The notes beneath the pieces were generated by a model, which did no database searches, had not been told where the DNA came from, and saw only the letters and a program-made list of their open reading frames with translations. A stretch of DNA of 35,323 bases from positions 1-35,323 of the forward strand of contig JASMMK010000050.1 in assembly GCA_030748215.1 (NCBI GenBank), given 5' to 3'. The position numbers were made by a program, and so were the translations under genes. Positions 16,591 to 25,887 of this stretch are shown one piece after another; position 1 is the first letter of the stretch, and each line of letters opens with the position of its first letter. This DNA comes from Candidatus Scalindua sp. (lineage in GTDB: Bacteria > Planctomycetota > Brocadiia > Brocadiales > Scalinduaceae).

Positions 16591-18000
16591 CTATCTTATA
16601 AACATCTTACCGGGATTCATGATCCCTTTGGGATCAAAATAACTTTTAAATTTTTTCATTATCTCATATTCATGTGATGGAATTTCCAGTTCCATAAATT
16701 GAGACTTTTTATTTCCTATGCCGTGTTCACCAGAAATCGATCCACCTAACTTAACCACTTCCTTCATGACTTTATTCACAATACTCTCTGCTAACTCCTC
16801 CTGCCCTGGATCATCGCTATACATGGTATTTACGTGTATATTGCCGTCACCTATATGTCCGAAGTTCGCGATATAGATTGGCTGGTCTGTTTTAATCCGG
16901 TCAACCCTCTGCAGCATCTCCTTTATCTTGCTTCTGGGCACACAGATATCCTCATTTATTTTGTGGGGAGCAATGTTGTACAGTGCGGGAGAGATAGAAC
17001 GCCTGGTAGCCCAGATAGCATCTCTCTCCTCTGCTGTCTCTGCTACTTTAGTCCTGAACGCATTACTTTCTCTGCACGCATTCTCAATTATAGGCACCTC
17101 ATGGCTAATACTTCCCTCTGTACCATCAATATCAATTAATAACAGTGCTTTAACATCCTCACCAATATCTGCTCCGGTATAACCACGTACAGCGTTTATG
17201 GTCATCTGGTCCAGAAACTCCAGCGTACGAGGAAGTATATTGTTATCTATAATCAAATCTGCCGCATCAACGGCATCGTCCCTTTCACTGAAATAAGCCG
17301 CCACTGTCAGGATCTTCTCAGGTTTTGGAATCAGTTTTACCGTTATTTTGGTAAAGACACCTAACGTCCCTTCAGAACCGGTGAACAGTCTTGTCAGGTC
17401 GTAGCCTGTAGTACTCCTTAACGCTTTCCCCCCGGTGTTAATTACAGATCCATCCGGAAGTACTATCTCCAGGGAAAGTATATAATCGCGCGTCACACCA
17501 TATTTCAATCCAGTTATCCCACCGGCACATTCTGCAACATTGCCTCCGATAGTTGAAAATGCCGCGCTCGACGGATCAGGCGGATAGAAAAGATCAAACT
17601 TCGCGACTTCATCCTGTAACTCCTTTGTCACTACACCCGGTTCAACCGTTGCAGTAAAGTCATCAGGTGATATTTCAATTATCCTGTTCATATTTTTGAG
17701 ATCAAAAACAATTCCACCCATAAGTGGTACCGCCCCACCGGTAAGACCGGAACCAGCACCCCTTGCGTATATTGGTACTTTATACTTGCTTGCAATTTTT
17801 AAAGTATTTGAGACATCATTTGTGTCTGCCGGCCTGACTACGATATCGGGAAGCACCTTCTGCCTCGTAGCATCATAAGAGTAGCATATCCTATCCTCAA
17901 TCGCAGAAAGTATCCTCTCTTCCCCTACAACCCGAATCAGTTCGCTAAGCGCTTTCTGATGTTTATTGACTTCTTTCTTAGTTTTTTGAAAAAACTTCAT
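16591..18000 (-). CDS. glcD: Glycolate/D-2-hydroxyacid dehydrogenase FAD subunit
   Basis: 469 residues from ATG 18000 (ACAGGT upstream; a TTG two codons earlier is less likely). The FAD-binding PCMH domain has ARGAGSGLTGGAVPLMGG, STIGGNVAECAGG, KYGVTRDYIL and GSEGTLGVFTKIT. The C-terminal substrate domain has FGHIGDGNIHVN and SGEHGIG, including the metal- and substrate-site histidines. All cofactor motifs are intact. It oxidises a 2-hydroxyacid and passes electrons to GlcF. It lies 17 bases after a degenerate paralogue, so the operon order is glcD2, glcD, glcF. Confidence 0.93.
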   Translation of the reverse strand: MKFFQKTKKEVNKHQKALSELIRVVGEERILSAIEDRICYSYDATRQKVLPDIVVRPADTNDVSNTLKIASKYKVPIYARGAGSGLTGGAVPLMGGIVFDLKNMNRIIEISPDDFTATVEPGVVTKELQDEVAKFDLFYPPDPSSAAFSTIGGNVAECAGGITGLKYGVTRDYILSLEIVLPDGSVINTGGKALRSTTGYDLTRLFTGSEGTLGVFTKITVKLIPKPEKILTVAAYFSERDDAVDAADLIIDNNILPRTLEFLDQMTINAVRGYTGADIGEDVKALLLIDIDGTEGSISHEVPIIENACRESNAFRTKVAETAEERDAIWATRRSISPALYNIAPHKINEDICVPRSKIKEMLQRVDRIKTDQPIYIANFGHIGDGNIHVNTMYSDDPGQEELAESIVNKVMKEVVKLGGSISGEHGIGNKKSQFMELEIPSHEYEIMKKFKSYFDPKGIMNPGKMFIR

Positions 18001-18017
18001 TATCAACCTGTCTCTCT

Positions 18018-19370
18018 TTAAATAATAATCTTTCCCGGGTTCATAATACCTTTAGGATCGAACATTCTCTTCAGATCTTTCATTATTTCAGACTCATGAG
18101 GAGCGAGTCCTGATATGTTAGTTCCGCCATTAGACTCAACACTATTCAATATTTGAGATACCAGGCTATGAACTGATACATCATCTGCATCTGCACTATT
18201 ACCTGTTACGTTGAGGTGGATATGCCCCTCTCCAATCTTTCCAGATACTGACATTTCTAATGAATATGTATTACTAAGTTCATAGATTCTTTTCAAAACA
18301 TCTCTAACCTTACTTCTCTGCACAGTAACATCTTCGTCATACTTCACAGAAGCAATCTTAGAAGGAGACGGAAAAATCGAGTTCCTGATATCCCATAATC
18401 TGTTTCTCTCTTCATCGGCATGCGTAATTAAAATATTCAAGGCACTGTTTTCCCTGCATATAGCATCTATCCTGCTAATGTCATTTGTCACATTTTTCTC
18501 ATTTCCATCCACATCAATGAGCAACAGAGCCTCCGCTTCTTCAGGAATCTTTCCATTATCAGCTTCTCTGACAGCATCAATACAAGTTTTATCTGCAAAC
18601 TCCAACGCCCTGGGATTCAGATGATTTTTCGATAAGATTGTGTCCGTAGCATCCAGTGCACCTTCAATGTCTTTAAAACAGGACATAACAGTACCTGTCT
18701 TTTCCGGCATTGGCAGCAGCTTTAATGTAATTTTTGTAAACACACCCAGTGTCCCTTCAGATCCAACGAAAAATCTGGTTAGATCGTATCCGGCGACACT
18801 CTTGAGAGTTTTCCGACCTGCATTTATGACAGAACCGTCAGGTAGAACAATCTCCAGGGCAAGAACATAATCCCTCGTTACTCCATATTTCATACCGGTC
18901 ATCCCTCCTGTACACTCCGCCACTCTTTCTCCGATAGTTGATAAAATTTCGCTTCCTGACTCAGGCGGGTAGAAAAGTCGAGATCTTACTACCTCGTCCT
19001 GCAAATCTTTCATAACTACACCTGGCTCCACGGTTATCGTCAAGTCTCTTGCATTCAGCTCCTCTATCCTGTTCATGTTTTTCAGGTCAAGCACAATACC
19101 GCCTCTAATGGGAACTGCTCCTCCTGGCAAAACAACCCCACGTGTGCAGTTCGGTATATTATGTTTATTTGCAATTGATAAAATGCCAGATACCTGCTCC
19201 GTTGAGCGAGGCATTATTACCAGATCGGGCATGGATTTCAGATTTGCAGCATCAAATGAATAACGTTCTCTTTCCTCAATGCTATCAAAAATGCACTCTC
19301 TGCCGATTGCACTACACAGCTCCTCAAATACATCCTTATCAATCTTATTTTTTCCAGCCCGTAGTTCCAT
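18018..19370 (-). CDS. Degenerate GlcD paralogue (probable non-catalytic subunit)
   Basis: 450 residues, clearly a tandem duplicate of the downstream GlcD (both keep GVTRDY, AGYDLTR or TGYDLTR, and GSEGTLGVFTKIT). Key motifs are damaged: the FAD loop ARGAGSGLTGG is shortened to TRGVVLPGG, STIGGNVAE has become STIGERVAE, GHIGDGNIH has become GKIGEGHIH, and SGEHGIG is absent, replaced by a short SGLAPHE. The frame itself is open throughout. It may have become a structural partner, comparable in place to GlcE in GlcDEF, or it may be a recent loss of function. No strong ribosome site precedes the ATG. Confidence 0.85.
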   Translation of the reverse strand: MELRAGKNKIDKDVFEELCSAIGRECIFDSIEERERYSFDAANLKSMPDLVIMPRSTEQVSGILSIANKHNIPNCTRGVVLPGGAVPIRGGIVLDLKNMNRIEELNARDLTITVEPGVVMKDLQDEVVRSRLFYPPESGSEILSTIGERVAECTGGMTGMKYGVTRDYVLALEIVLPDGSVINAGRKTLKSVAGYDLTRFFVGSEGTLGVFTKITLKLLPMPEKTGTVMSCFKDIEGALDATDTILSKNHLNPRALEFADKTCIDAVREADNGKIPEEAEALLLIDVDGNEKNVTNDISRIDAICRENSALNILITHADEERNRLWDIRNSIFPSPSKIASVKYDEDVTVQRSKVRDVLKRIYELSNTYSLEMSVSGKIGEGHIHLNVTGNSADADDVSVHSLVSQILNSVESNGGTNISGLAPHESEIMKDLKRMFDPKGIMNPGKIII

Positions 19371-19595
19371 AAGTGTTATAAAATCCGTATTATTATAAAA
19401 TGTCTTCTCTTATTCATAAATAACACGACTAAAGGGTTTTTTCCACATCTTTTTAACATCACATTTGTTTAAGCTGTTGCTAATCTTTGGTTTAAGCAGA
19501 ATAACATCATATATGTTTTTTTGGTTTTTTCAGATTTTACTTTATGGTATACAGTGCCATTATCAGTCTATATTTTGCAGGTATAAACTTATACA

Positions 19596-20315
19596 ATGAA
19601 AGTAATCATAATTTCAGACATTCATGGAAACCTGGAAGCATTTAATAAGGCATTGGAATATATCGACAAGCTGGAAGGTGAGAAGTGTGTAGTATGTCTT
19701 GGAGATATTGTAGGCTACGGCCCGGATCCGGCAGAGTGTTTTAACATTGTCTCATCTATTACAGACAAAATATGCCTTGGCAATCACGAAGATGCAATCC
19801 TGGATACAGATTATGATTATCAAATAAATATGTATGCGCGTGAAGCAATCAAATGGACAAGAAACATACTGAACGAAGAGATAAGGAATGTAATCAAGAA
19901 ATTACCACTTAAGATAACTGAAGATAACGTATTGTATGTCCACGCATCACCTGATGATCCAATTCTATGGAAATATATTACAAACGATAGAAATGCACAT
20001 TATAGTTTGATAGAGATGGAACACTCTCTCTGTTTTGTCGGACACTCCCATATCCCGGGAGTATATAGTTATCAGAAAACAGAGAGAGACGGCAAAAAGA
20101 CTGCTATATCTAAGAAAGATAGAACAATCGTCAATGTCGGAAGTATAGGACAGCCTCGTGATGGTTCTCCTATGTTATCATTTGCAGTATTTGACGATAG
20201 TAACTGGAACGTGGAGATAATCAGATTAGAATATGACTATCACAAGACAATGGCAAAAATTGAAGAAGCCAATTTGCCACTGTTCCTGGCCGAGAGGCTG
20301 ACAAAAGGAAGATAA
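19596..20315 (+). CDS. Calcineurin-like metallophosphoesterase (YfcE/ApaH-type)
   Basis: 239 residues. The five family blocks are in order: SDIHGNLEAF, CLGDIVGYGPDP, CLGNHED, VHASP and VGHSHIPG, followed by NVGSIGQPRDGSP. These bind two metals and cleave phosphoesters or phosphoanhydrides; the substrate cannot be told. It is a single gene convergent with dprA (21-base gap). The YGPDP and GSIGQPRDG blocks match the widespread small bacterial phosphodiesterases often annotated as diadenosine tetraphosphatase-like. Confidence 0.9.
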   Translation: MKVIIISDIHGNLEAFNKALEYIDKLEGEKCVVCLGDIVGYGPDPAECFNIVSSITDKICLGNHEDAILDTDYDYQINMYAREAIKWTRNILNEEIRNVIKKLPLKITEDNVLYVHASPDDPILWKYITNDRNAHYSLIEMEHSLCFVGHSHIPGVYSYQKTERDGKKTAISKKDRTIVNVGSIGQPRDGSPMLSFAVFDDSNWNVEIIRLEYDYHKTMAKIEEANLPLFLAERLTKGR

Positions 20316-20336
20316 TTGAGTTGCGGGCATTGACAA

Positions 20337-21446
20337 TCACGACTTCACAAATCTCTTCCCGGAAAGCTGCTTTACCAGTCTTTTTACTTCCAGTATCATC
20401 AATATGCTTGATACGTTTGATGGCGGCAAGCCAGATTTATTGGTAATGTCATCTATAGCAACAGGTGTACTCGAAAGAAGTGAGAATATTTTGTTCTCCT
20501 GAGAATTCAGTGTGAGGCTTCTAATGTCTGCAACTTTTTCACTATCATTTATAAGGATGGATTCTGCAAGCGGCCCAAGTTCTTCTACAATATCGCTTAT
20601 ATCTTCAACCAGCTTTGCACCGTCTTTGATAAGTTTATTGGTACCTCTGCTGTAATTATTGTCTATGTTACCGGGAATTGCGAACACCTCTTTGCCATGC
20701 TCAAGCGCCCATTTTGCGGTAATAGCAGAACCACTCCTGAGTGTAGATTCCACCACCAACACCCCAAGTGACAACCCACTGATTATCCTATTTCGCGGAG
20801 GAAAGTTACGATTATTGGGAGGTGTGCTCATAGGCAATTCAGATATCACTGCCCCATTGGAGGCTATTTTTTCAGAGAGCTCAATATTCTCACTAGGATA
20901 AATTACCCCAAGACCACTACCCAGTACGGCTATCGTCCTGCCTTTTCCCTTGATTGCCCCCGTATGCGCATTAGTATCGATACCTCTTGCCATTCCACTT
21001 ACAATACAAAATCCTACCTGTGCCAGCTGCCGACCAAATCTTTCTGCCTGTGTCAGGCCATAGTAGCTGCTTTTACGCGCACCAACTATAGCAAATGCAA
21101 GGGTATCGCTCTTTATTATCTCTCCTTTAATATAGAGCAGCAGTGGCGGATCATATATCTTCTTGAGGTTGTGTGGGAATTGATCGCTTGTGAAAGGAAC
21201 TATTTTTACGTTATTCTTCTCTGCCAGTTTAATCTCTTTATCAACATCAGCTGCCTTTGAACCATTTACTATTCGTGCAGCTATTTTAGGCCCTACACCG
21301 GGTATCTTCTCCAGTGTACTTTTCGGACAATCTAATATGGACTTCGCCGAACCAAGAGAACCCATAAGACGGCGATAGGTTATAGTTCCTATGCCGCTTA
21401 TCATATTTAAACGGAGTAGACCTTCAAAATCATCCATGATTTGCAT
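20337..21446 (-). CDS. dprA: DNA-processing protein A
   Basis: 369 residues. An N-terminal helix-hairpin-helix region (IPGVGPKIAARIV) is followed by the Rossmann-like Smf core: VGARKSSYYG, VSGMARGIDTNAHTGA, LGSGLGVIYP, FPPRNRIISGLS, ESTLRSGSAITAKWALE and IPGNIDN. A C-terminal winged-helix-like domain (SGLPPSNVSSILMILE) ends it. DprA loads RecA on incoming single-stranded DNA during transformation. The start is 21446 or 21437; neither has a clear ribosome site. It lies 77 bases after aroB, probably in one transcript. Confidence 0.95.
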   Translation of the reverse strand: MQIMDDFEGLLRLNMISGIGTITYRRLMGSLGSAKSILDCPKSTLEKIPGVGPKIAARIVNGSKAADVDKEIKLAEKNNVKIVPFTSDQFPHNLKKIYDPPLLLYIKGEIIKSDTLAFAIVGARKSSYYGLTQAERFGRQLAQVGFCIVSGMARGIDTNAHTGAIKGKGRTIAVLGSGLGVIYPSENIELSEKIASNGAVISELPMSTPPNNRNFPPRNRIISGLSLGVLVVESTLRSGSAITAKWALEHGKEVFAIPGNIDNNYSRGTNKLIKDGAKLVEDISDIVEELGPLAESILINDSEKVADIRSLTLNSQENKIFSLLSSTPVAIDDITNKSGLPPSNVSSILMILEVKRLVKQLSGKRFVKS

Positions 21447-21523
21447 TAACTGAAATTAAACATTGTTTGCCACATGTTATAGAATTTTCGAGATGCGATT
21501 ATCAGTAATGAAGAAAATCGTAA

Positions 21524-22600
21524 CTATTCGGTAAGAGCGTTCAAGATAGTTTGCTCACTTACACTGTCGTCAATTATGACGTTTCCGATCCTGGTAGGTA
21601 GAACAAATCGCAGTTTTCCGGCAATCGTTTTTTTGTCCTGATATAATTTACTGACAATATCATGAGGATCCAATTCTGTATCTTTCAGACTCAGACCTAG
21701 TTTAGTTAAGAGAGATTCCTGCCTTTTTAATACAGTTTCATCCGCCAGATTCATTGATCTGGCTATCTTACTCACATATATCATACCCATAGCTACCGCA
21801 TCCCCATGTCTATATTTCTTGTATGATGTAAGGGCCTCCAATGCATGCCCGATCGTATGTCCATAATTTAGAATAGCCCTGATCCCCTGTTCCGTCTCAT
21901 CAAGTTCAACTACATGAGCCTTGGTTTTGCACGAATTATATACAGCTTCCTCTAAAGCATCAGAATCGAGCGATAGAATTGCTGAAAGATGTTTTTCTAC
22001 ATATTCAAAAAAACCAGCCTCCTTAATCATTCCATACTTCATTACTTCAACCATTCCCGCTGTTATCTCCCCCTTTGGCAGTGTACGAAGGGTGTCAGTA
22101 TCGATAATAACAGCCTTTGGCTGATAGAAACAGCCTATCATGTTCTTACCTCTCGGATGGTTTACGGCTACCTTGCCCCCAACACTACTATCGACCTGTG
22201 CCAGCAAAGTAGTAGGAATCTGAACAAAAGGGATGCCCCTCATAAATGTTGCAGCAACAAAACCGGCCAAATCACCCAGCACACCACCCCCCAAAGCAAC
22301 TAAGAGAGATTTTCTATCCATCTCATGGTCAAATAGATGTTCGTACAGTTCCTCCGCCTTTGCCAGAGTTTTCTGCTCTTCCCCGAGAGCTAATGAAACC
22401 AGCTTGACATCAAATTTGCATTCAGATAGGCTATCAAGAACGATTTTTCCGTAAAGCGGTTCTACAATTTTGTCCGTTACTACAATAGCCTTACGTGGAG
22501 TGATTACCTTTGATATGAGAGCACCCACCTGATTGATAATACCTTTATCAATGGTTATATTGTAGCTGTCCGCACCGAGATTAACGAATATTTCTTTCAT
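21524..22600 (-). CDS. aroB: 3-dehydroquinate synthase
   Basis: 358 residues, the normal length. Motifs are GEEQKTL, the NAD-binding VALGGGVLGDLAGFVAATFM, PTTLLAQVDSSVGGKVAVNH and the metal-site NYGHTIGHALE, plus RHGDAVAMGM. It converts DAHP to 3-dehydroquinate, the second step of the shikimate pathway, using NAD and a divalent metal. The metal ligands (Glu in GMVEVMKYG and the two His in GHTIGHA and RHGDA) are present. It is followed by dprA. Confidence 0.97.
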   Translation of the reverse strand: MKEIFVNLGADSYNITIDKGIINQVGALISKVITPRKAIVVTDKIVEPLYGKIVLDSLSECKFDVKLVSLALGEEQKTLAKAEELYEHLFDHEMDRKSLLVALGGGVLGDLAGFVAATFMRGIPFVQIPTTLLAQVDSSVGGKVAVNHPRGKNMIGCFYQPKAVIIDTDTLRTLPKGEITAGMVEVMKYGMIKEAGFFEYVEKHLSAILSLDSDALEEAVYNSCKTKAHVVELDETEQGIRAILNYGHTIGHALEALTSYKKYRHGDAVAMGMIYVSKIARSMNLADETVLKRQESLLTKLGLSLKDTELDPHDIVSKLYQDKKTIAGKLRFVLPTRIGNVIIDDSVSEQTILNALTE

Positions 22601-22657
22601 GATGGTAACGTTGTAATTTAAGTTGATTTTTTTGTCAAGGAAAAAGAGGATAAACGC

Positions 22658-22720
22658 GTTACGTGTTGCGAGTTACACGTTACGAGTTACAACTGACCAA
22701 TGACTATTGACTACTGACTA
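22658..22720 (+). repeat. Nine tandem heptanucleotide units
   Basis: The stretch divides exactly into 7-base units: GTTACGT, GTTGCGA, GTTACAC, GTTACGA, GTTACAA, CTGACCA, ATGACTA, TTGACTA, CTGACTA. The unit drifts from GTTACRN to NTGACTA along the array while the period stays at seven. After it, 22721-22762 holds TTTAG-CAC units like those at 16.5 and 27.4 kb. It lies in the aroB/folC divergent gap. Confidence 0.8.
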
Positions 22721-22766
22721 ACATTAGTCACTTTAAATTTTAGTTCACTTTAGACACTTACTAACA

Positions 22767-24119
22767 ATGAAATCCAAATCTTTCAGTACCTATAAACAGG
22801 CAGAAGAGTTCTTACTACAGACGATAGACTTCGAGAAGCTTACACAGTACAAATACGACACCTCTACCTTCGATCTTAAGAGGATGGAGGAGATGATGTC
22901 GTACGTAGAGGGCCCACATAAAAAGAGAAAAGCTGTCCACATTACAGGCACCAAAGGCAAAGGCTCAACGGCTATAATAATTGCCTCTGCCCTGAAGGGA
23001 CTTGGCCTGAAGACCGGCCTTTTCACCTCACCACATCTCACATATCTGGGAGAGAGGATGAAGGTCAATGATAAAACAATTTCACAGGATATGTTTGTAC
23101 AATTAATGAATATCCTCAAACCGTATATCGACAAAATTACGGCTGAAACACCCATACTAATGCCTACATTTTTTGAGATAGTCACTGCCATTGCTTTTCT
23201 CTATTTCGAAAGAGAAAAAGTAGATCTTTCAGTCCTGGAAGTCGGTATGGGAGGCAGACTTGATTCGACAAATATTATTCTGCCTGAAGTTTCCGTCATA
23301 ACACCTGTTGGTTATGACCATACTGACAGGCTGGGAAACACTCTAGACAAGATCGCATTCGAAAAAGCAGGAATAATCAAAGAAGGTGTTCCTGTTATTT
23401 CATCAATACAGGAACCAGACGCCCTTGCAGTAATTTCAAAGGCTTGTAACGAGAAGAGGTCGCTTCTGTATCTCGTGGGGCAAGATATTTTGATCTATGA
23501 TATTAAGGTTGCACAGAGAAACGGAATTTATGGAACAGAGTGCGTAATAGAAACATGGAGAAACAGCTATAAGGATATCTTTCTGCCTCTGGTAGGAAGA
23601 CATCAGGTTGAAAACTGTGCCGCTGCAATAGGATCCCTGGAGGTCTTGTCTGGAAAAGGCGTAATAAAGATTGACAATGGAATGATCGTCAACGCATCGG
23701 CAGATATCAGATGCCCGGCAAGAATTGAAGTAATATCAGAAGACCCGATAATTATAGTAGACACGGCACACACAGTGGCCTCAATGAAAATATTGAGAGA
23801 ATCTATAAATGAAAATTTCTCTTTTAAGAAATTAGTGTTGGTTCTTGGCTTGTCATCGGACAAGGATATTGGAGGTGTACTGAAAGAGATAGCATCTATT
23901 GCCGACTATTTAATCCTTACAAGAACAGGCAACCCTCGCGAAGCAGAGCCAGAGCAAATGGCTGTTACTGTTAAGCGTTTTTTTCATAAAAACCTGATGG
24001 TCATTGAAGATATTGATGAAGCAATGGAGGAGGCTAAAAGAGTTGCAATGAAAGACGACCTGATCTGCATAACAGGTTCTTTCTTTTTAGCAGGTAAGGT
24101 AAAAGAGATACTTGATTAG
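22767..24119 (+). CDS. folC: Folylpolyglutamate synthase / dihydrofolate synthase
   Basis: 450 residues, normal for the family. It has the P-loop HITGTKGKGSTA, then GLFTSPHL, EVGMGGRLDSTN, GYDHTDRLG and EKAGIIKEGVPV. The C-terminal ligase domain has DTAHTVASM and ends ITGSFFLAGKV. It adds glutamate to folates, and possibly to dihydropteroate, with ATP. The start is ATG 22767; no clear Shine-Dalgarno is seen, and repeat-like sequence runs up to it. Confidence 0.95.
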   Translation: MKSKSFSTYKQAEEFLLQTIDFEKLTQYKYDTSTFDLKRMEEMMSYVEGPHKKRKAVHITGTKGKGSTAIIIASALKGLGLKTGLFTSPHLTYLGERMKVNDKTISQDMFVQLMNILKPYIDKITAETPILMPTFFEIVTAIAFLYFEREKVDLSVLEVGMGGRLDSTNIILPEVSVITPVGYDHTDRLGNTLDKIAFEKAGIIKEGVPVISSIQEPDALAVISKACNEKRSLLYLVGQDILIYDIKVAQRNGIYGTECVIETWRNSYKDIFLPLVGRHQVENCAAAIGSLEVLSGKGVIKIDNGMIVNASADIRCPARIEVISEDPIIIVDTAHTVASMKILRESINENFSFKKLVLVLGLSSDKDIGGVLKEIASIADYLILTRTGNPREAEPEQMAVTVKRFFHKNLMVIEDIDEAMEEAKRVAMKDDLICITGSFFLAGKVKEILD

Positions 24120-24393
24120 CCACAAAACACTAATTTCACGAATTGACACTGATGTTAAAAACAAAGACAAAAAGATTTCATCCTCTGAGGAAAGCAGGAA
24201 TACAGAAAAAAGATTTAGAAATTTAACGCGGAGATGGCAGGATTGCCAAATCCGCTGAATATCTAATCACTTATCAAAATTGGCAATGTTACCAAATCTG
24301 GTAAATAGCGATTTATCGCTAGGATTTTCAATTTTCAATAGTAAATATTCCCTGTCCGCCAGTTTGTTAGGCGGGAATCCTTAATGCTTTAGC
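24120..24393. other. Repeat-rich intergenic region after folC (no gene seen)
   Basis: ACACTGATGTTAAA at 24146-24159 is repeated exactly at 27315-27328 after the amrS-like gene, and both are followed by ACAAA-rich sequence. Small hairpins occur: TTACCA-AATC-TGGTAA (24289-24304), TAGCGAT-TT-ATCGCTA (24306-24321), and an imperfect TCCGCC / GGCGGGA stem at about 24355-24376 that may end transcription of the ACT gene. I see no ORF. Confidence 0.55.
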
Positions 24394-24786
24394 TCACGCC
24401 TCCAGTATCTCTACTGCCTTTTTCAGGTTTGAAACCCAGAATATCCCAATGGATGTTCCATCACCGGGAGGAACACTTCCATACGCATACTCAATATTGA
24501 TCTTTGCTTTACTGAGCTGTCTTGTTATATCTGCCATAGTTCCGGGTTTATGTAACATCTCCAGTGACAAAACATCAGTTTCAATAACATTAAGCCCTGA
24601 ATCACTAAGCTCTTTTACTGCACGTTCATGATCGTCTACTACCATTCGGACAAGACCCGAATCTATTGTATCCAGGACTGACATCGCTAAAATGTTTATG
24701 TCTTTACTGGCCAGATCAGAACATACATTTGACAAAGCCCCTGGACTATTTTCAAGGAGCATTGTTAACTGTTTTACGATTGGCAT
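24394..24786 (-). CDS. Tandem ACT-domain amino-acid-sensing protein
   Basis: 130 residues made of two ACT folds (LTMLLENSPGALSNVCSDL at about 7-25, and LSLEMLHKPGTMADITRQL at about 73-91), with no enzyme domain. Stand-alone tandem ACT proteins bind amino acids and regulate; the target is unknown. The start codon directly follows the stop of the upstream lipoprotein gene. Its ribosome site GAGGAGGAAG doubles as the codons for that protein's acidic tail (NEEED), so the two are translationally coupled. Confidence 0.88.
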   Translation of the reverse strand: MPIVKQLTMLLENSPGALSNVCSDLASKDINILAMSVLDTIDSGLVRMVVDDHERAVKELSDSGLNVIETDVLSLEMLHKPGTMADITRQLSKAKINIEYAYGSVPPGDGTSIGIFWVSNLKKAVEILEA

Positions 24787-25254
24787 TTAATCTTCCTCCT
24801 CGTTGAGGTTCAAATTCTTATTGTTGTTTTGTGAAGTTTTGTAACTTACGGCAAGCCCAGCTCCAACCGGCTTCCCCTTCATCAACCAATTACCACTTCC
24901 CTGTCTCTTTGCCCAATCAAAATCTACAAAAGCACTTCCATATGACTCAAAATACCTGGCAGACTCTATATCTTTATACTTAGCAAAAATTATTGCATCA
25001 GCGCCCACCTGAACAGCCTGGTCCCTCATGCGCTTGTTTATCATTTTCTCAGTTAATGTATCATTTCCGAAAACAAAGGCTACTCCAATTCTCTCGTAGA
25101 CCAAATCAGAGTCTCCCGATAGTATCGGAATCACAACACTCTCGCTCTTTGGCAGATGCTTGTTACTGGATATCCTGGCAAAATTCGTACTCGTACAACC
25201 AACAGAAGAGAATACAAACAAAAAAAGTATTAGTACATATTTATGGGTTCTCAT
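24787..25254 (-). CDS. Small lipoprotein, unknown function
   Basis: 155 residues. The signal peptide is followed by the lipobox SSVGC (lipidated Cys20). The mature part includes RMRDQAVQVGADAIIFAKYK, a pattern seen in YbjQ- or RcsF-like envelope proteins where a conserved Gly-Ala-Asp-Ala follows a helix, though I do not claim membership. The C-terminus is Asn-rich and acidic. It is directly coupled to the ACT gene, an unexpected pairing of an envelope protein and a cytoplasmic sensor. Confidence 0.75.
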   Translation of the reverse strand: MRTHKYVLILFLFVFSSVGCTSTNFARISSNKHLPKSESVVIPILSGDSDLVYERIGVAFVFGNDTLTEKMINKRMRDQAVQVGADAIIFAKYKDIESARYFESYGSAFVDFDWAKRQGSGNWLMKGKPVGAGLAVSYKTSQNNNKNLNLNEEED

Positions 25255-25320
25255 TCACTATCAGGCCTTATTTATAACTTTCTGTCTGTGAATACTCACA
25301 AATCACATTCCCGGCACATA

Positions 25321-25887
25321 TTATTTGATTCTTGAGAAGTCAACCTCATACTTCTCATCTCCAAAATCCTTTAGAACTAAAATTGTAGTCCTCTCCTCCA
25401 AATCGAGTTTCGCATACGGAAAACTTACCGAATAGAAGGCAGCATGGCCATTTGCACTCTCTTTGGACATATCAGGCCTCAACATTCTTACAGATTCTAT
25501 TACCCTGCTGCCCTGGTTCAATTGGATTTTGAAAACATCTTCACCACCTCTATAACTGATTGTTAACACATCTGATCCCATCATTGCATGCGCGTCTTCT
25601 TCTTTAAAGTTCTTTCTTGCCTTTCTCTTCATAGCCGCCATTACAGCAAGATCAACCAGCTTAGTCTTTATCAAACCGCCACCATAATTTGGCCAGTTAC
25701 CAAAAATAGCAGATTTTACAAGATCTGTATCAAAGATCTTCTTACCAGGATTTCTTTCACCAAGCTTAATTGTTTCTTCAATCCGTTCACTAATCGGATT
25801 TAATTCTATGGCGTGGGAAACAGCGGAGAAAACAATACACATCATCAAAGCGAGCAGGAACATGGAACAACTTATAGTCTTCTTCAT
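25321..25887 (-). CDS. Secreted protein of unknown function
   Basis: 188 residues. A Sec signal peptide (about residues 1-26, cleavage near SHA-IE) is followed by a soluble domain with a basic MAAMKRKARKNFKEED stretch and a beta-rich end (SVSFPYAKLDLEERTTILVL). The start ATG 25887 follows AAGGAAGG and a second AGGAGGG. No family is recognised. It precedes the lipoprotein/ACT pair by 66 bases on the same strand and could share a transcript; an envelope role is inferred only from the signal peptide. Confidence 0.75.
   Translation of the reverse strand: MKKTISCSMFLLALMMCIVFSAVSHAIELNPISERIEETIKLGERNPGKKIFDTDLVKSAIFGNWPNYGGGLIKTKLVDLAVMAAMKRKARKNFKEEDAHAMMGSDVLTISYRGGEDVFKIQLNQGSRVIESVRMLRPDMSKESANGHAAFYSVSFPYAKLDLEERTTILVLKDFGDEKYEVDFSRIK

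Noticed and set aside
22658..22720. CRISPR array
   Set aside because: The units are 7 bases with no spacers and drift in sequence; no cas genes occur.
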